A stretch of 64,000 nt of DNA from an uncultured Shimia sp. (lineage in GTDB: Bacteria > Pseudomonadota > Alphaproteobacteria > Rhodobacterales > Rhodobacteraceae): contig NZ_CANLRL010000001.1 of assembly GCF_947493595.1 (NCBI RefSeq), positions 992,001 to 1,056,000 on the forward strand, written 5' to 3'. Below, piece after piece: positions 8,864 through 16,662 of this stretch. The notes under the pieces were generated by a model, which ran no database searches, was not told the origin of the DNA, and saw nothing but the letters and a program-made list of their open reading frames with translations. A program made the translations under genes and the position numbers. Each line of letters starts with the position of its first letter. Position 1 is the stretch's first letter.

Positions 8864-10192
8864 ATGCCCCTGAAATTACGTACCTTTCTTGTATTTTGGT
8901 CGGTGATTTGGCATCTTTTCCTGCCCCTCGCATTGATCTATTTGTACCGTAGAGGGCGCAAGGACCCGCTGTATCACCAGCACATGTCCGAGCGTTTTGG
9001 ACGCTACAAAACCACGATGCAGAGCTCGGTTTGGATTCACGCAGTCTCTCTTGGAGAATTGCGCAGTTCTGTTCCGCTGATCCAGGCCATTTTGGACCAG
9101 GGCGAAAAGGTGGTGGTGACTCAGTTCACTCCAGCGGGGCGGCGCGAAACCCAAGCGGTTTTTGCAGACGCCATTGCCGATGGTCAGCTCCAAACCGTCT
9201 GGGTGCCATTTGAAACCACTTGGGCGTTTCGCAATTTCTTCAAAGCGTTTTCCCCGAAGTTTGGCTTGGTCATGGAGATTGAAATCTGGCCGCGCATGGT
9301 CATGGCTAGTAAGCGCGCGGGTGTGCCCCTCTTCATGTGCAACGCGCAATACCCTTCCAAATCCATTGTAAAAGATCAGAAATCCTTCGGCCTGCGCCCT
9401 GCCGTTATGGCACAGTTTGCCGGGGCATTTGTGAAGTCCGACCTTCAAGCCAAACGCTTTGCCGCCGTAAACGTACCAAATATCCACGTGACAGGTGAGT
9501 TGCGCTTTGACCAACCGGTTCCGTCACATTTGACGGAAGCTGGGCCAGCTGCTCGAAAGTGGATTGGCGCCAACGATCGCCCCGTGGTTACTTTTGGCTC
9601 TACCGTAGAAGGCGAAGATGCTCTGTATGTGGAGACCATGAGGCAGATGCTGGCCGACGCAGGACCCAAACCGCTGTTTGTCTATGTGCCGCGCCGGCCG
9701 GAACGGTTTGATGACATTCACGACATGTTGGAAACTGAAGGGTTTGATGTTCTGCGCCGCTCAATAACCCTGCCCGCTCCAATTTCAACAAAAGCTCTTC
9801 AAGAGCTCGAGGCGCCAACCACACAGCCTGACATCTTCTTTGGGGATAGTTTGGGCGAGATGTATTTTTACCTGTCGATGGCTGACAAATCCGTGGTGGG
9901 TGGTGGGTTTGTGCCTGCAGGAGCGCACAACATCATCGAGCCTTTGGCCTTGAAAAAACCTGTGATCACAGGACCTGAGACCTGGACCATCGAGTACCCA
10001 TTTGAAGAAGCCAACGCGGCTGGGGTGGCTTGTGCGAAACCCGATGCCGCAGCGTTGGCAACAGCACTTTCTGGAGGCTTCGCGCCTTCTGAGCACTCTA
10101 TTGACGCGTTTTTTGATGCCCACGCAGGCGGCACGCAAAAACTGTTGCAAGCGCTCCCAAAAGCGCTCGCAACGGCAAAACCTAAGGTTTAA
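8864..10192 (+). CDS. waaA: WaaA/KdtA-like GT30 glycosyltransferase, divergent
   Basis: A 442-residue membrane-anchored GT-B protein of the Kdo-transferase family. It has an N-terminal helix, the SERFG motif with the family's catalytic Glu (residue 43), WIHAVSLGELRSS, TQFTPAGRRETQ, MEIEIWPRM, GELRFDQP, VPRRPERFDDI and FVPAGAHNIIEPLALKKP. Several usually constant motifs are altered: TPTG to TPAG, METEIWPN to MEIEIWPRM, NARLS to NAQYP and GNLKF to GELRF. It may be the genome's Kdo transferase or a paralogue moving another CMP-ulosonic acid. Its place between neuC and neuA favours the second idea, but only as inference. The last 4 bp overlap the convergent neuA. Confidence 0.85.
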   Translation: MPLKLRTFLVFWSVIWHLFLPLALIYLYRRGRKDPLYHQHMSERFGRYKTTMQSSVWIHAVSLGELRSSVPLIQAILDQGEKVVVTQFTPAGRRETQAVFADAIADGQLQTVWVPFETTWAFRNFFKAFSPKFGLVMEIEIWPRMVMASKRAGVPLFMCNAQYPSKSIVKDQKSFGLRPAVMAQFAGAFVKSDLQAKRFAAVNVPNIHVTGELRFDQPVPSHLTEAGPAARKWIGANDRPVVTFGSTVEGEDALYVETMRQMLADAGPKPLFVYVPRRPERFDDIHDMLETEGFDVLRRSITLPAPISTKALQELEAPTTQPDIFFGDSLGEMYFYLSMADKSVVGGGFVPAGAHNIIEPLALKKPVITGPETWTIEYPFEEANAAGVACAKPDAAALATALSGGFAPSEHSIDAFFDAHAGGTQKLLQALPKALATAKPKV

Positions 10193-10893
10193 AGCCGTCC
10201 GGCGTTCAACTCACCTAGCAAATATTGCACCAAACCAAAGTCATGCGGCTCGTCAATATCAAAACCGCGAATGGACGGGATTTCAAACGGCAGCACCCGG
10301 CCCTCATAGATCGTCTTGGCGCTGCGCAGATAGTCCGGATCCACCACATAAACACACCCGACATGCTCAAAAACTCTCGGTGCGGCCTGACGCGCCCAAA
10401 CGCCCCCCGGCAAGGTTTTGCACACTTGTAGTGCACCGTTTTCGTCCGGCTCCACCAAATTAAAATAGGGGTTTTTACGCGCCTCACATACGCTCATCAC
10501 CATATCGGGTTTTTCGGTTTCAAACAAAGTCAACGCGCCTGTGATATCCTCTGGCACGCGGAGTGGGTTTGTACAATCTAGGTCCAGAAAGGCTGTTACG
10601 TCTTGTCCGAGCGCCTGCTCACTTGCCGCCAAAGCATGTTGCCAAACACCCCATTTGGGAGCGGTGTCCGTGGCCAATTCCGCCGGGCGCAAGCCAATCT
10701 CCAACGCCCCTTTTTCGACGGCATGAGCGTAGACTTCTTCATCGTCGGTCGAAACCACCACCGCGTCGATCTGTGAATGCGAAAACAACATATCCAGAGA
10801 CCAGTCGATCAAAGGTTTCCCTTGGATCATGCGGAAATTCTTGCCCGGTACGCCTTTGGAGCCTTTGCGCGCTCCGATATGTCCAAGGATCAT
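10189..10893 (-). CDS. neuA: Acylneuraminate cytidylyltransferase (CMP-sialic acid synthetase)
   Basis: A 234-residue nucleotidyltransferase with the signature GARKGSKGVPGKNFRMI, followed by VVVSTDDEEV, FLDLDCTNPLR and the C-terminal GFDIDEPHDF. It activates N-acetylneuraminate or a related nonulosonate with CTP. Its ATG overlaps the stop of the upstream glycosyltransferase gene (ATGA), so the two are co-translated. The 3' end overlaps the WaaA-like gene tail to tail. The length is near the minimal catalytic size, with no fused esterase domain. Confidence 0.93.
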   Translation of the reverse strand: MILGHIGARKGSKGVPGKNFRMIQGKPLIDWSLDMLFSHSQIDAVVVSTDDEEVYAHAVEKGALEIGLRPAELATDTAPKWGVWQHALAASEQALGQDVTAFLDLDCTNPLRVPEDITGALTLFETEKPDMVMSVCEARKNPYFNLVEPDENGALQVCKTLPGGVWARQAAPRVFEHVGCVYVVDPDYLRSAKTIYEGRVLPFEIPSIRGFDIDEPHDFGLVQYLLGELNAGRL

Positions 10894-11783
10894 GACTTGC
10901 TCTCTTCCTCACGCGCAGACAGCGCTTCGTAGTAATGTGTTAGTTTTTGCTTCATTGGCCCTATGGCCTTTTCCGACCAGATCAACCGCCGGCCCTTCCG
11001 GTCTACAAATCCACCACCCTCGGGCATCTGCAGCAATTCCTGACCTTTCACGTCGACCCCTGGCAGCGTGACAGCCAAAAGCCCATTCCAGCGTCTCCTC
11101 ACCCATGGAAGGGACGCGCGCAAGTGAGTCAACCAGGCCCAAGGCAGCATAAACTCAGTCGGAAACTTCACTGCCATTGATTTAGGAATGGCCTGCAGGT
11201 TTTCTTGCGCGGACCAACTCATAAACCGCTCATCAGCAATCATCGGGCGGAACCCGGTCATCCCGTGTTGCGCATGGAGAGCCCGAAACTGCTCCGCGAT
11301 ATAGCCACATTCGCGCGGTTGAAAAACGACAATTGAAGAGTTTCCCCGGGCATATTTCTTTTTGTTAGTTCGCCGCCAAATCCAACGCCCCAAAGCGCCA
11401 ATCGGGAGCAACGCGCTCTGAAACAAAACTACGGCTTTCTCTGAACGAGCAACGTCCAAAAACTTAGACATATCGCCAAAAACCACAGTATCAATGTCGA
11501 TATAGACCGCCGGCAAATCTTGCGGGACAACACCATCCTCAAACATTGCCAACTTCGCCTGGCACCCGCTGGTGCGCATCTCCTCTTGCACAAAGAACTC
11601 AGGAAACGCGCGCTGCAGGACGCCTGCCGGCAATCCGTCTCTCTGGCGATCTGTGATCAAAACAGTTCGAAAAGGTCGCTGAGCATATTTTTCAACTGTT
11701 TCTATCAATTGGCAAACTTCCGACGGCCCGTATTTTGTGCCCCAGAGGATTAGTACCAACTGCCATTCCGCCGCTGATGTCAT
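10890..11783 (-). CDS. Putative GT8-like glycosyltransferase
   Basis: About 297 residues. The pattern VLILWGTKYG, then YIDIDTVVFGDMSKFLDV (DxD) and RGNSSIVVFQP resembles the putative transferase at 6684-7457; the two may be distant paralogues. The ATG at 11783 has AAAGG 7 nt upstream; the frame extends to 11816. It overlaps neuA by 4 bp, so it likely works with CMP-sialic acid formation in building the same glycan. The acceptor cannot be inferred. Confidence 0.65.
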   Translation of the reverse strand: MTSAAEWQLVLILWGTKYGPSEVCQLIETVEKYAQRPFRTVLITDRQRDGLPAGVLQRAFPEFFVQEEMRTSGCQAKLAMFEDGVVPQDLPAVYIDIDTVVFGDMSKFLDVARSEKAVVLFQSALLPIGALGRWIWRRTNKKKYARGNSSIVVFQPRECGYIAEQFRALHAQHGMTGFRPMIADERFMSWSAQENLQAIPKSMAVKFPTEFMLPWAWLTHLRASLPWVRRRWNGLLAVTLPGVDVKGQELLQMPEGGGFVDRKGRRLIWSEKAIGPMKQKLTHYYEALSAREEESKS

Positions 11784-11963
11784 AGTCGAACCTTTGCTTT
11801 GGCGGCCCACGCCCATGGCATGTGGCCTTAGGATGCCACCCTCTGTTACGACGTGCTCCTCATTGGTTCAATCTCATTCTGACCAAGTCCCTTGCACGCA
11901 ATCCTCGTAAAACATAAGTAATTCTCAACGCATAGACCTCGAACTCGAGAGACCAATAGGCAC

Positions 11964-12869
11964 ATGGATACTTCCAAAAAACGTTTGGGGCACAAGATCA
12001 GCGACACCGTTATTCGCGCCTTTCTCTCTGTTATGCGCTCAGTGCCTTACGACACGCGCATGAATGTGGCAGGCTGGTTGGCTGATCATCTGGTTGCGCC
12101 GTTGTCTGGCAATCGCCGCCGCATTCGAGAAAACCTTTTAATGATTATGCCAGAGCTGTCGGATCAACAGCGAGAAGACATTGTACATCAAGTTGCCAAT
12201 TCGATGGGGCGGATGTTGATGGAGACCTATTCGGGCTCCGAGTTTCAAGAAAGCATTTCAAACGCACCGATTTTGGGCCCGGGCAATGCGGTTCTTGAGC
12301 AAGCCCATAAGGACGGCAAAGGTGCTTTGATGGTGACCGGCCATTTCGGCAATTACCTCGCGGTCCGGGCATCTTTTCTGGCGCGGGGCGTGCCAATAGG
12401 TGGCCTCTACAAACGCATGTCCAATCCCTATTTTAATGAACACTACGTCGCAGCGATGGCCGATTTTGGAGAACCCCTGTTTGAACGAGGGCGTCGTGGC
12501 ATGGCCAACATGTTGCGACATTTGCGAGATGGTGGATTTGTCGGCATTGTGCATGACCAGCGTATCAATGATGCGCCGCTATACCAGTTTATGGGGAAGC
12601 CAGCCCGCACCGCGGAATCTGCCGCCGAGCTGGCACTCAAGTACAAAGTTGATTTGGTGCCGTGCTACGGGGTCAGGCAGCCTGACGGAAGTTATGTCAT
12701 CGAGACCGAAGCGCCTATTCCCCACACCAATGTGCAAGAGATGACCCAGGCTCTCAACGACAGTTTAGAGGCCCAGATCCGCAAGCATCCAGGTCAGTGG
12801 ATGTGGACACACAACAGATGGCGCGATGCGGGGAACGACACAACAGAGGACCGAGCCCGAGGAAACTGA
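11964..12869 (+). CDS. LpxL/HtrB-like lysophospholipid acyltransferase family protein
   Basis: A 301-residue protein of the lipid A late-acyltransferase family. It shows an N-terminal amphipathic or membrane segment, NRRRIRENLLMIMPEL, the active-site region VTGHFGNYLAVRASF, LYKRMSNPYFNEH, HDQRINDAP and the C-terminal WMWTHNRWRD. The usual HX4(D/E) catalytic motif reads HFGNYL: His127 is kept but Leu132 (codon 12357-12359) replaces the acid. It may therefore be inactive, or use another acid or substrate. It stands alone on the plus strand beside the glycan locus, suggesting a role in LPS or lipid modification. Confidence 0.85.
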   Translation: MDTSKKRLGHKISDTVIRAFLSVMRSVPYDTRMNVAGWLADHLVAPLSGNRRRIRENLLMIMPELSDQQREDIVHQVANSMGRMLMETYSGSEFQESISNAPILGPGNAVLEQAHKDGKGALMVTGHFGNYLAVRASFLARGVPIGGLYKRMSNPYFNEHYVAAMADFGEPLFERGRRGMANMLRHLRDGGFVGIVHDQRINDAPLYQFMGKPARTAESAAELALKYKVDLVPCYGVRQPDGSYVIETEAPIPHTNVQEMTQALNDSLEAQIRKHPGQWMWTHNRWRDAGNDTTEDRARGN

Positions 12870-12988
12870 AAAACGCTTCCCCAAAATCTCCACATTTGCG
12901 TGCCACTTTAACCACAAGCCGCCTGCATAGCTAACTTGTGGCCATCTGCACCTTCCCGGCCACTCTATAGCTGCCTAGGAGACATCCA

Positions 12989-13219
12989 ATGTATCATGCG
13001 CCTCAAGCTGTGGCCGCAGAGCCTTCCCGTCACGCCCGTTTGTGGGAATTGATCCGCCAACAAAATCTCGCGAGTATGAAAAAACCAGCTGAAGCGGTTC
13101 GTGTGGCGCCCAAGCGAAAGGTTCAAGCCAAACGTCCCGAAGCGCTGGAAGTTGAGTTCGAATTCAACCCGGATCAGATGCTGAAATCCGCCTCCAATTC
13201 GCTGCGCCGCGCCAGCTAA
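12989..13219 (+). CDS. Small basic hypothetical protein
   Basis: A 76-residue protein with a strong ribosome site (AGGAGA, 6 nt before the ATG). It has a short N-terminal helix RHARLWELIRQQNLASM, a Lys/Arg/Pro-rich middle, and an acidic-hydrophobic segment ALEVEFEFNPDQML. It has no signal peptide or membrane helix. I do not recognise a named family. It ends 3 bp before the convergent rlmE stop. Confidence 0.7.
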   Translation: MYHAPQAVAAEPSRHARLWELIRQQNLASMKKPAEAVRVAPKRKVQAKRPEALEVEFEFNPDQMLKSASNSLRRAS

Positions 13220-13222
13220 ACC

Positions 13223-13939
13223 TTAGCCGCGAAAACCTGTGGCAACCACGAACTTCTCCGAGCTGTCAGAGCGACTGCTCGGCGGTTTCACGTTGGCTAC
13301 CTTGGTAAACTTCTGTTTCAACAGCTTCTGAAGTTCGCCTTCGGCACCACCTGCCAGAACCTTGGCGACAAAGGTGCCGCCCTCCTCCAGCACATCAAAG
13401 GCAAAATAGGCTGCGGTTTCACACAGCGACATAATTTTCAAGTGGTCGGTCTGCTTGTGGCCCGAGCTTGATGCTGCCATATCGCTCATCACAACGTCTG
13501 CTTTGCCGCCGAGCCACTCTTTGACCTGATCGTCCGCACCTTCATCCATAAAATCAAGCTGATGGATATCAGCCCCGGCAACGGCCTCCACTTCCTGCAA
13601 GTCGATGCCGAGAAGGGTGCCAACCTTCTTACCAGACTTTTCTCCCAAAGCATTGATGCGCGGCACTGCCACTTGAAGCCAGCCCCCTGGCGCGCAGCCG
13701 AGATCAACAACCCGCGCTCCTGGCACCAAAAAGCGGAACTTGTCATCCAGCTCCATTATTTTGAAAGCCGCACGTCCTCGATAGCCCTCGGCTTTGGCGC
13801 GTGCCACATAGGGGTCGTTCAATTGACGTTGCAGCCACCGAGTGGACGACAGTTTACGCCCCCGCGCGGACTTTACCTTGATGGTCAAATCCCGCTGTCC
13901 ACGTCCCGAAGTATTTTTACCGGTAGGTTTCTTGGCCAT
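13223..13939 (-). CDS. rlmE: 23S rRNA (uridine-2'-O)-methyltransferase RlmE (FtsJ)
   Basis: About 238 residues. The SAM-binding core [35 protein letters not shown] and [11 protein letters not shown] carry the K-D-K-E tetrad regions of the RrmJ family, which methylates U2552 of 23S rRNA during late ribosome assembly. The N-terminal [19 protein letters not shown] is the family substrate-binding start. The frame is open to 13966; the ATG at 13939 gives a Lys-rich leader. It follows gppA on the same strand by about 70 bp. Confidence 0.93.
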   Translation of the reverse strand: MAKKPTGKNTSGRGQRDLTIKVKSARGRKLSSTRWLQRQLNDPYVARAKAEGYRGRAAFKIMELDDKFRFLVPGARVVDLGCAPGGWLQVAVPRINALGEKSGKKVGTLLGIDLQEVEAVAGADIHQLDFMDEGADDQVKEWLGGKADVVMSDMAASSSGHKQTDHLKIMSLCETAAYFAFDVLEEGGTFVAKVLAGGAEGELQKLLKQKFTKVANVKPPSSRSDSSEKFVVATGFRG

Positions 13940-14008
13940 TTCCGTCACCACATTGCGTTGAAACAACGCCTTCTAGTCATTTTTGTCAGAGTCACAAGGG
14001 AAACCGCT

Positions 14009-15121
14009 TTAAAACGGTCCATCCTCGAGCACACCGTCCGCACTCATCTGCGCATAAAGCAGCCCTTCACGCAGGCCGCGATCTGCAACTGAGAGCCGAT
14101 CTGTCGGCCAACACCGCAGCAGTGCCTGCAAAATTGCAGAACCACTCATGATCAAGGCCTGCCGGTCTTGCCCAATGCGCGGGTCCGCACGCCGCCCTTT
14201 TGGACCTAAGTCGAGATAGCCACGAATGACCTTGTCGATCTGCTCGCTGGTCATGCGCAGCCCATCAACCTTGGTGCGGTCATAGCGGCGCAGCCCAAGA
14301 TGGCTGGCGGCCACGGTGGTCACCGTGCCACTGGTCCCGATAATTTGGAAACCCTCACTCGGCGGCGCATCTTTGTACGGGGCAAACTCGCTGAGGTTTT
14401 CCTCAAAGAACCAGCTCATCAAGGCAAACCGTGCCGAGTCATCTTCGACATCGCGAAACTGATCGCGCAACGTGGCCACACCTAAAGGCACAGAAATCCA
14501 GTCCACCACCTTGGCGGCAGGAAACGGGCTGTCGACAGAGTGAAACCCACTACGCAGGCGCATAATGGCCCGCGCGCGCTCGATTGGAGGCACCGAGGTC
14601 AGGTCCATCCATACCAACTCTGTGGAGCCGCCGCCAATATCCACCACCAACAGCTGTTCCGTCTTGGTGCTCACCAAGGGCGCGCAGGAAATCACCGCCA
14701 AACGCGCTTCTTCTTCGGGTTGAATGATCTCCAATTGAAGGCCGGTTTCCCGCTTCACCTGCCGCACAAACTCACGTGCATTTTTTGCACGTCGGCAGGC
14801 TTCGGTCGCCACAAGCCGCATGCTTTTGACTTTGTGACGCTTCAGTTTCTGCTGACAGATGCGCATGGCTTGAATGGTGCGCCGCATGGACCCACGCGAC
14901 AACCGTCCCGTGCTTTCCAGCCCGGAGCCCAACTGGACAGACTTGCTAAAGCTGTCCACCACATGAATTTGACTGCCCTTAGGTTGGGCAATCAACATGC
15001 GACAACTGTTCGTGCCTAGATCCAGCGCCGCATAGAGCGAGCTGGGATCAGGCGGTTTCGGCGCGGGGCTCTCAACCGGTTTAGGGAATGCGCCCGCACC
15101 TTTGGGACGCTTGGGCGCCAT
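14009..15121 (-). CDS. Ppx/GppA family phosphatase
   Basis: About 370 residues of the ASKHA-fold exopolyphosphatase / pppGpp phosphohydrolase family. Motifs are YAALDLGTNSCRMLIA near the N-terminus, LVVDIGGGSTELVW, and IGTSGTVTTVAA. This is the short form, without the C-terminal HD-like domain of E. coli Ppx. The ATG at 15121 is preceded by GGAGGG at 7 nt and is preferred to the ATG at 15136. Pairing with rlmE suggests joint expression. Polyphosphate and pppGpp activities cannot be separated by sequence. Confidence 0.88.
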   Translation of the reverse strand: MAPKRPKGAGAFPKPVESPAPKPPDPSSLYAALDLGTNSCRMLIAQPKGSQIHVVDSFSKSVQLGSGLESTGRLSRGSMRRTIQAMRICQQKLKRHKVKSMRLVATEACRRAKNAREFVRQVKRETGLQLEIIQPEEEARLAVISCAPLVSTKTEQLLVVDIGGGSTELVWMDLTSVPPIERARAIMRLRSGFHSVDSPFPAAKVVDWISVPLGVATLRDQFRDVEDDSARFALMSWFFEENLSEFAPYKDAPPSEGFQIIGTSGTVTTVAASHLGLRRYDRTKVDGLRMTSEQIDKVIRGYLDLGPKGRRADPRIGQDRQALIMSGSAILQALLRCWPTDRLSVADRGLREGLLYAQMSADGVLEDGPF

Positions 15122-15404
15122 CGTTACGCCCTCCATTTCGTGTTGCCTTCAACGTAGTGTGTCCCCTTGCCCCGCGCAATCCCGTTTCGCAGTCAATCAC
15201 GCACAAGTCGGCACCGCTGCTGCTCATCTTCTTCATGCAAAGAATTCACGGCGTCCCCCATAGCCAAGCAGGGCTGCCTCTCGTTACAAAGCGACCACAA
15301 CAAACCCCAAGGTCGCGTTACGCTGCCCTATTGTCGAAAATGAGCCAAAGCGGTCCCAGCCCCTGCCCTAGGAATGAAGGACCGATACCGGAGGAATCAC
15401 CCCA

Positions 15405-15701
15405 ATGCCTGATGTCACCATTGTCTACTGGCGCGATATTCCTGCTCAAGTGATTGTGGGCAAAGGGCGCCGCGGCGCAAAAAAACCTTTGGCCGAACGC
15501 TTTGAACAGGCCATCGACCGTGCGGCAATGAAGGTGGGCGCGTCCGACACAGACGCCTATCTGGCAGAATGGCGCAAAGGGGATCCCTATTTGGTGGAGG
15601 GAGAGCCGCAGGCCATCCTCGAAAATGAGGTGGCCCGGCTGGAGGCAGAGTTTGATCAGGACCGCATCAAGGCGATGATCAACAATGAAGGCTGGGCGTG
15701 A
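15405..15701 (+). CDS. PF13769-like ('virulence factor') small protein of the one-carbon operon
   Basis: A 98-residue soluble protein beginning MPDVTIVYWRDIPAQVIVGK, the pattern of the domain labelled Virulence_fact (PF13769). The rest is helical and acidic. A strong GGAGGA lies upstream of the ATG. The gene is followed within 26 bp by a MetF-like and then a methyl-THF methyltransferase gene, so a one-carbon role is more likely than virulence. The biochemical function is not established. Confidence 0.75.
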   Translation: MPDVTIVYWRDIPAQVIVGKGRRGAKKPLAERFEQAIDRAAMKVGASDTDAYLAEWRKGDPYLVEGEPQAILENEVARLEAEFDQDRIKAMINNEGWA

Positions 15702-15727
15702 CACGCCCCTCTTTTTGGGAGGCCGCA

Positions 15728-16651
15728 ATGGCTTTGTTGAACTTTAAGCGCAAGACCGAGGAGGTCAAAACCGCATCCCCGGAAATGGAGGCCTTTCTGC
15801 AGGGCTATTCCATAGAGGTCATGCCCCGTACGGCGGCAAAGGTGGAAGACTTCCGCACGCTTTTGCCCGCAGGCACGCGTGTCTACATCGCCCATATCGA
15901 GGGCACCCCAATTGAGGACATGGTCGACACCGCTCGTCGCATTACGGCCGAGGGTTACGACGTGATGCCGCATTTCCCTGCCCGCATCATCAAAGACAAA
16001 GCCACTCTGGAAAACTGGATCGCCATGTATCAGGGCGAGGCGGATGTGAAACAAGGCCTGATGCTGGCCGGTGGCGTTTCCGAACCACATGGCGACTTCA
16101 CAGATTCCATGCAGCTCCTTGAAACTGGATTGTTTGACAAAGCCGGTTTTGAGCGCCTGCACGTTGCGGGCCACCCAGAAGGCAACAAAGACATCGATCC
16201 CGCCGGCGGATCCGCTAATGTCGACGCTGCACTACAGTGGAAACAGGACTTCTCGCAGCGGTCTGACGCAAAAATGGCCATCGCAACCCAGTTTGCATTT
16301 GAAGCCGCACCAATCATCGACTGGGCCAATGGCGTAAAATCCGCCGGCATCGACATCCCAATCCATATTGGTATCGCCGGTCCTGCCAAGCTCCAGACTC
16401 TTATCAAATTTGCCATCGCATGTGGTGTTGGGCCGTCGCTTAAGGTTCTGCAAAAACGCGCTATGGATGTGTCCAAACTGCTGCTGCCGTATGAGCCGAC
16501 AGAGGTTCTAACTCAACTGGCCAATCACAAAGCAGCAAACCCTGAGTTCAACATTGACTCGGTGCATTTCTTCCCGCTTGGCGGCATTAAGATCAACGCC
16601 AACTGGGCCATCAATAACGGCGGTGCAACCGCACAGCCAGTCAAAGTCTAA
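15728..16651 (+). CDS. metF: Methylenetetrahydrofolate reductase (MetF family)
   Basis: About 307 residues with a flavin TIM-barrel reductase pattern: RVYIAHIEGTPIEDMV, GYDVMPHFPARII, LMLAGGVSEPHGDF, HVAGHPEGNKDID, TQFAFEA and HIGIAGPAKLQTL. It should reduce 5,10-methylene-THF to 5-methyl-THF. The ATG at 15728 has GGGAGG 5 nt before it; an upstream in-frame start at 15698 overlaps the previous gene. It lies between the PF13769-like gene and the methyltransferase, which would take its product. It differs from the usual E. coli MetF in several segments, so it may be a dedicated paralogue. Confidence 0.85.
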   Translation: MALLNFKRKTEEVKTASPEMEAFLQGYSIEVMPRTAAKVEDFRTLLPAGTRVYIAHIEGTPIEDMVDTARRITAEGYDVMPHFPARIIKDKATLENWIAMYQGEADVKQGLMLAGGVSEPHGDFTDSMQLLETGLFDKAGFERLHVAGHPEGNKDIDPAGGSANVDAALQWKQDFSQRSDAKMAIATQFAFEAAPIIDWANGVKSAGIDIPIHIGIAGPAKLQTLIKFAIACGVGPSLKVLQKRAMDVSKLLLPYEPTEVLTQLANHKAANPEFNIDSVHFFPLGGIKINANWAINNGGATAQPVKV

Positions 16652-16662
16652 CAGGATTAATC

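Noticed and set aside
15122-15404. Riboswitch (SAM, SAH or cobalamin) before the metF operon
   Set aside because: The 280-bp leader was inspected for known cores but none could be recognised by eye; a covariance search would be needed.
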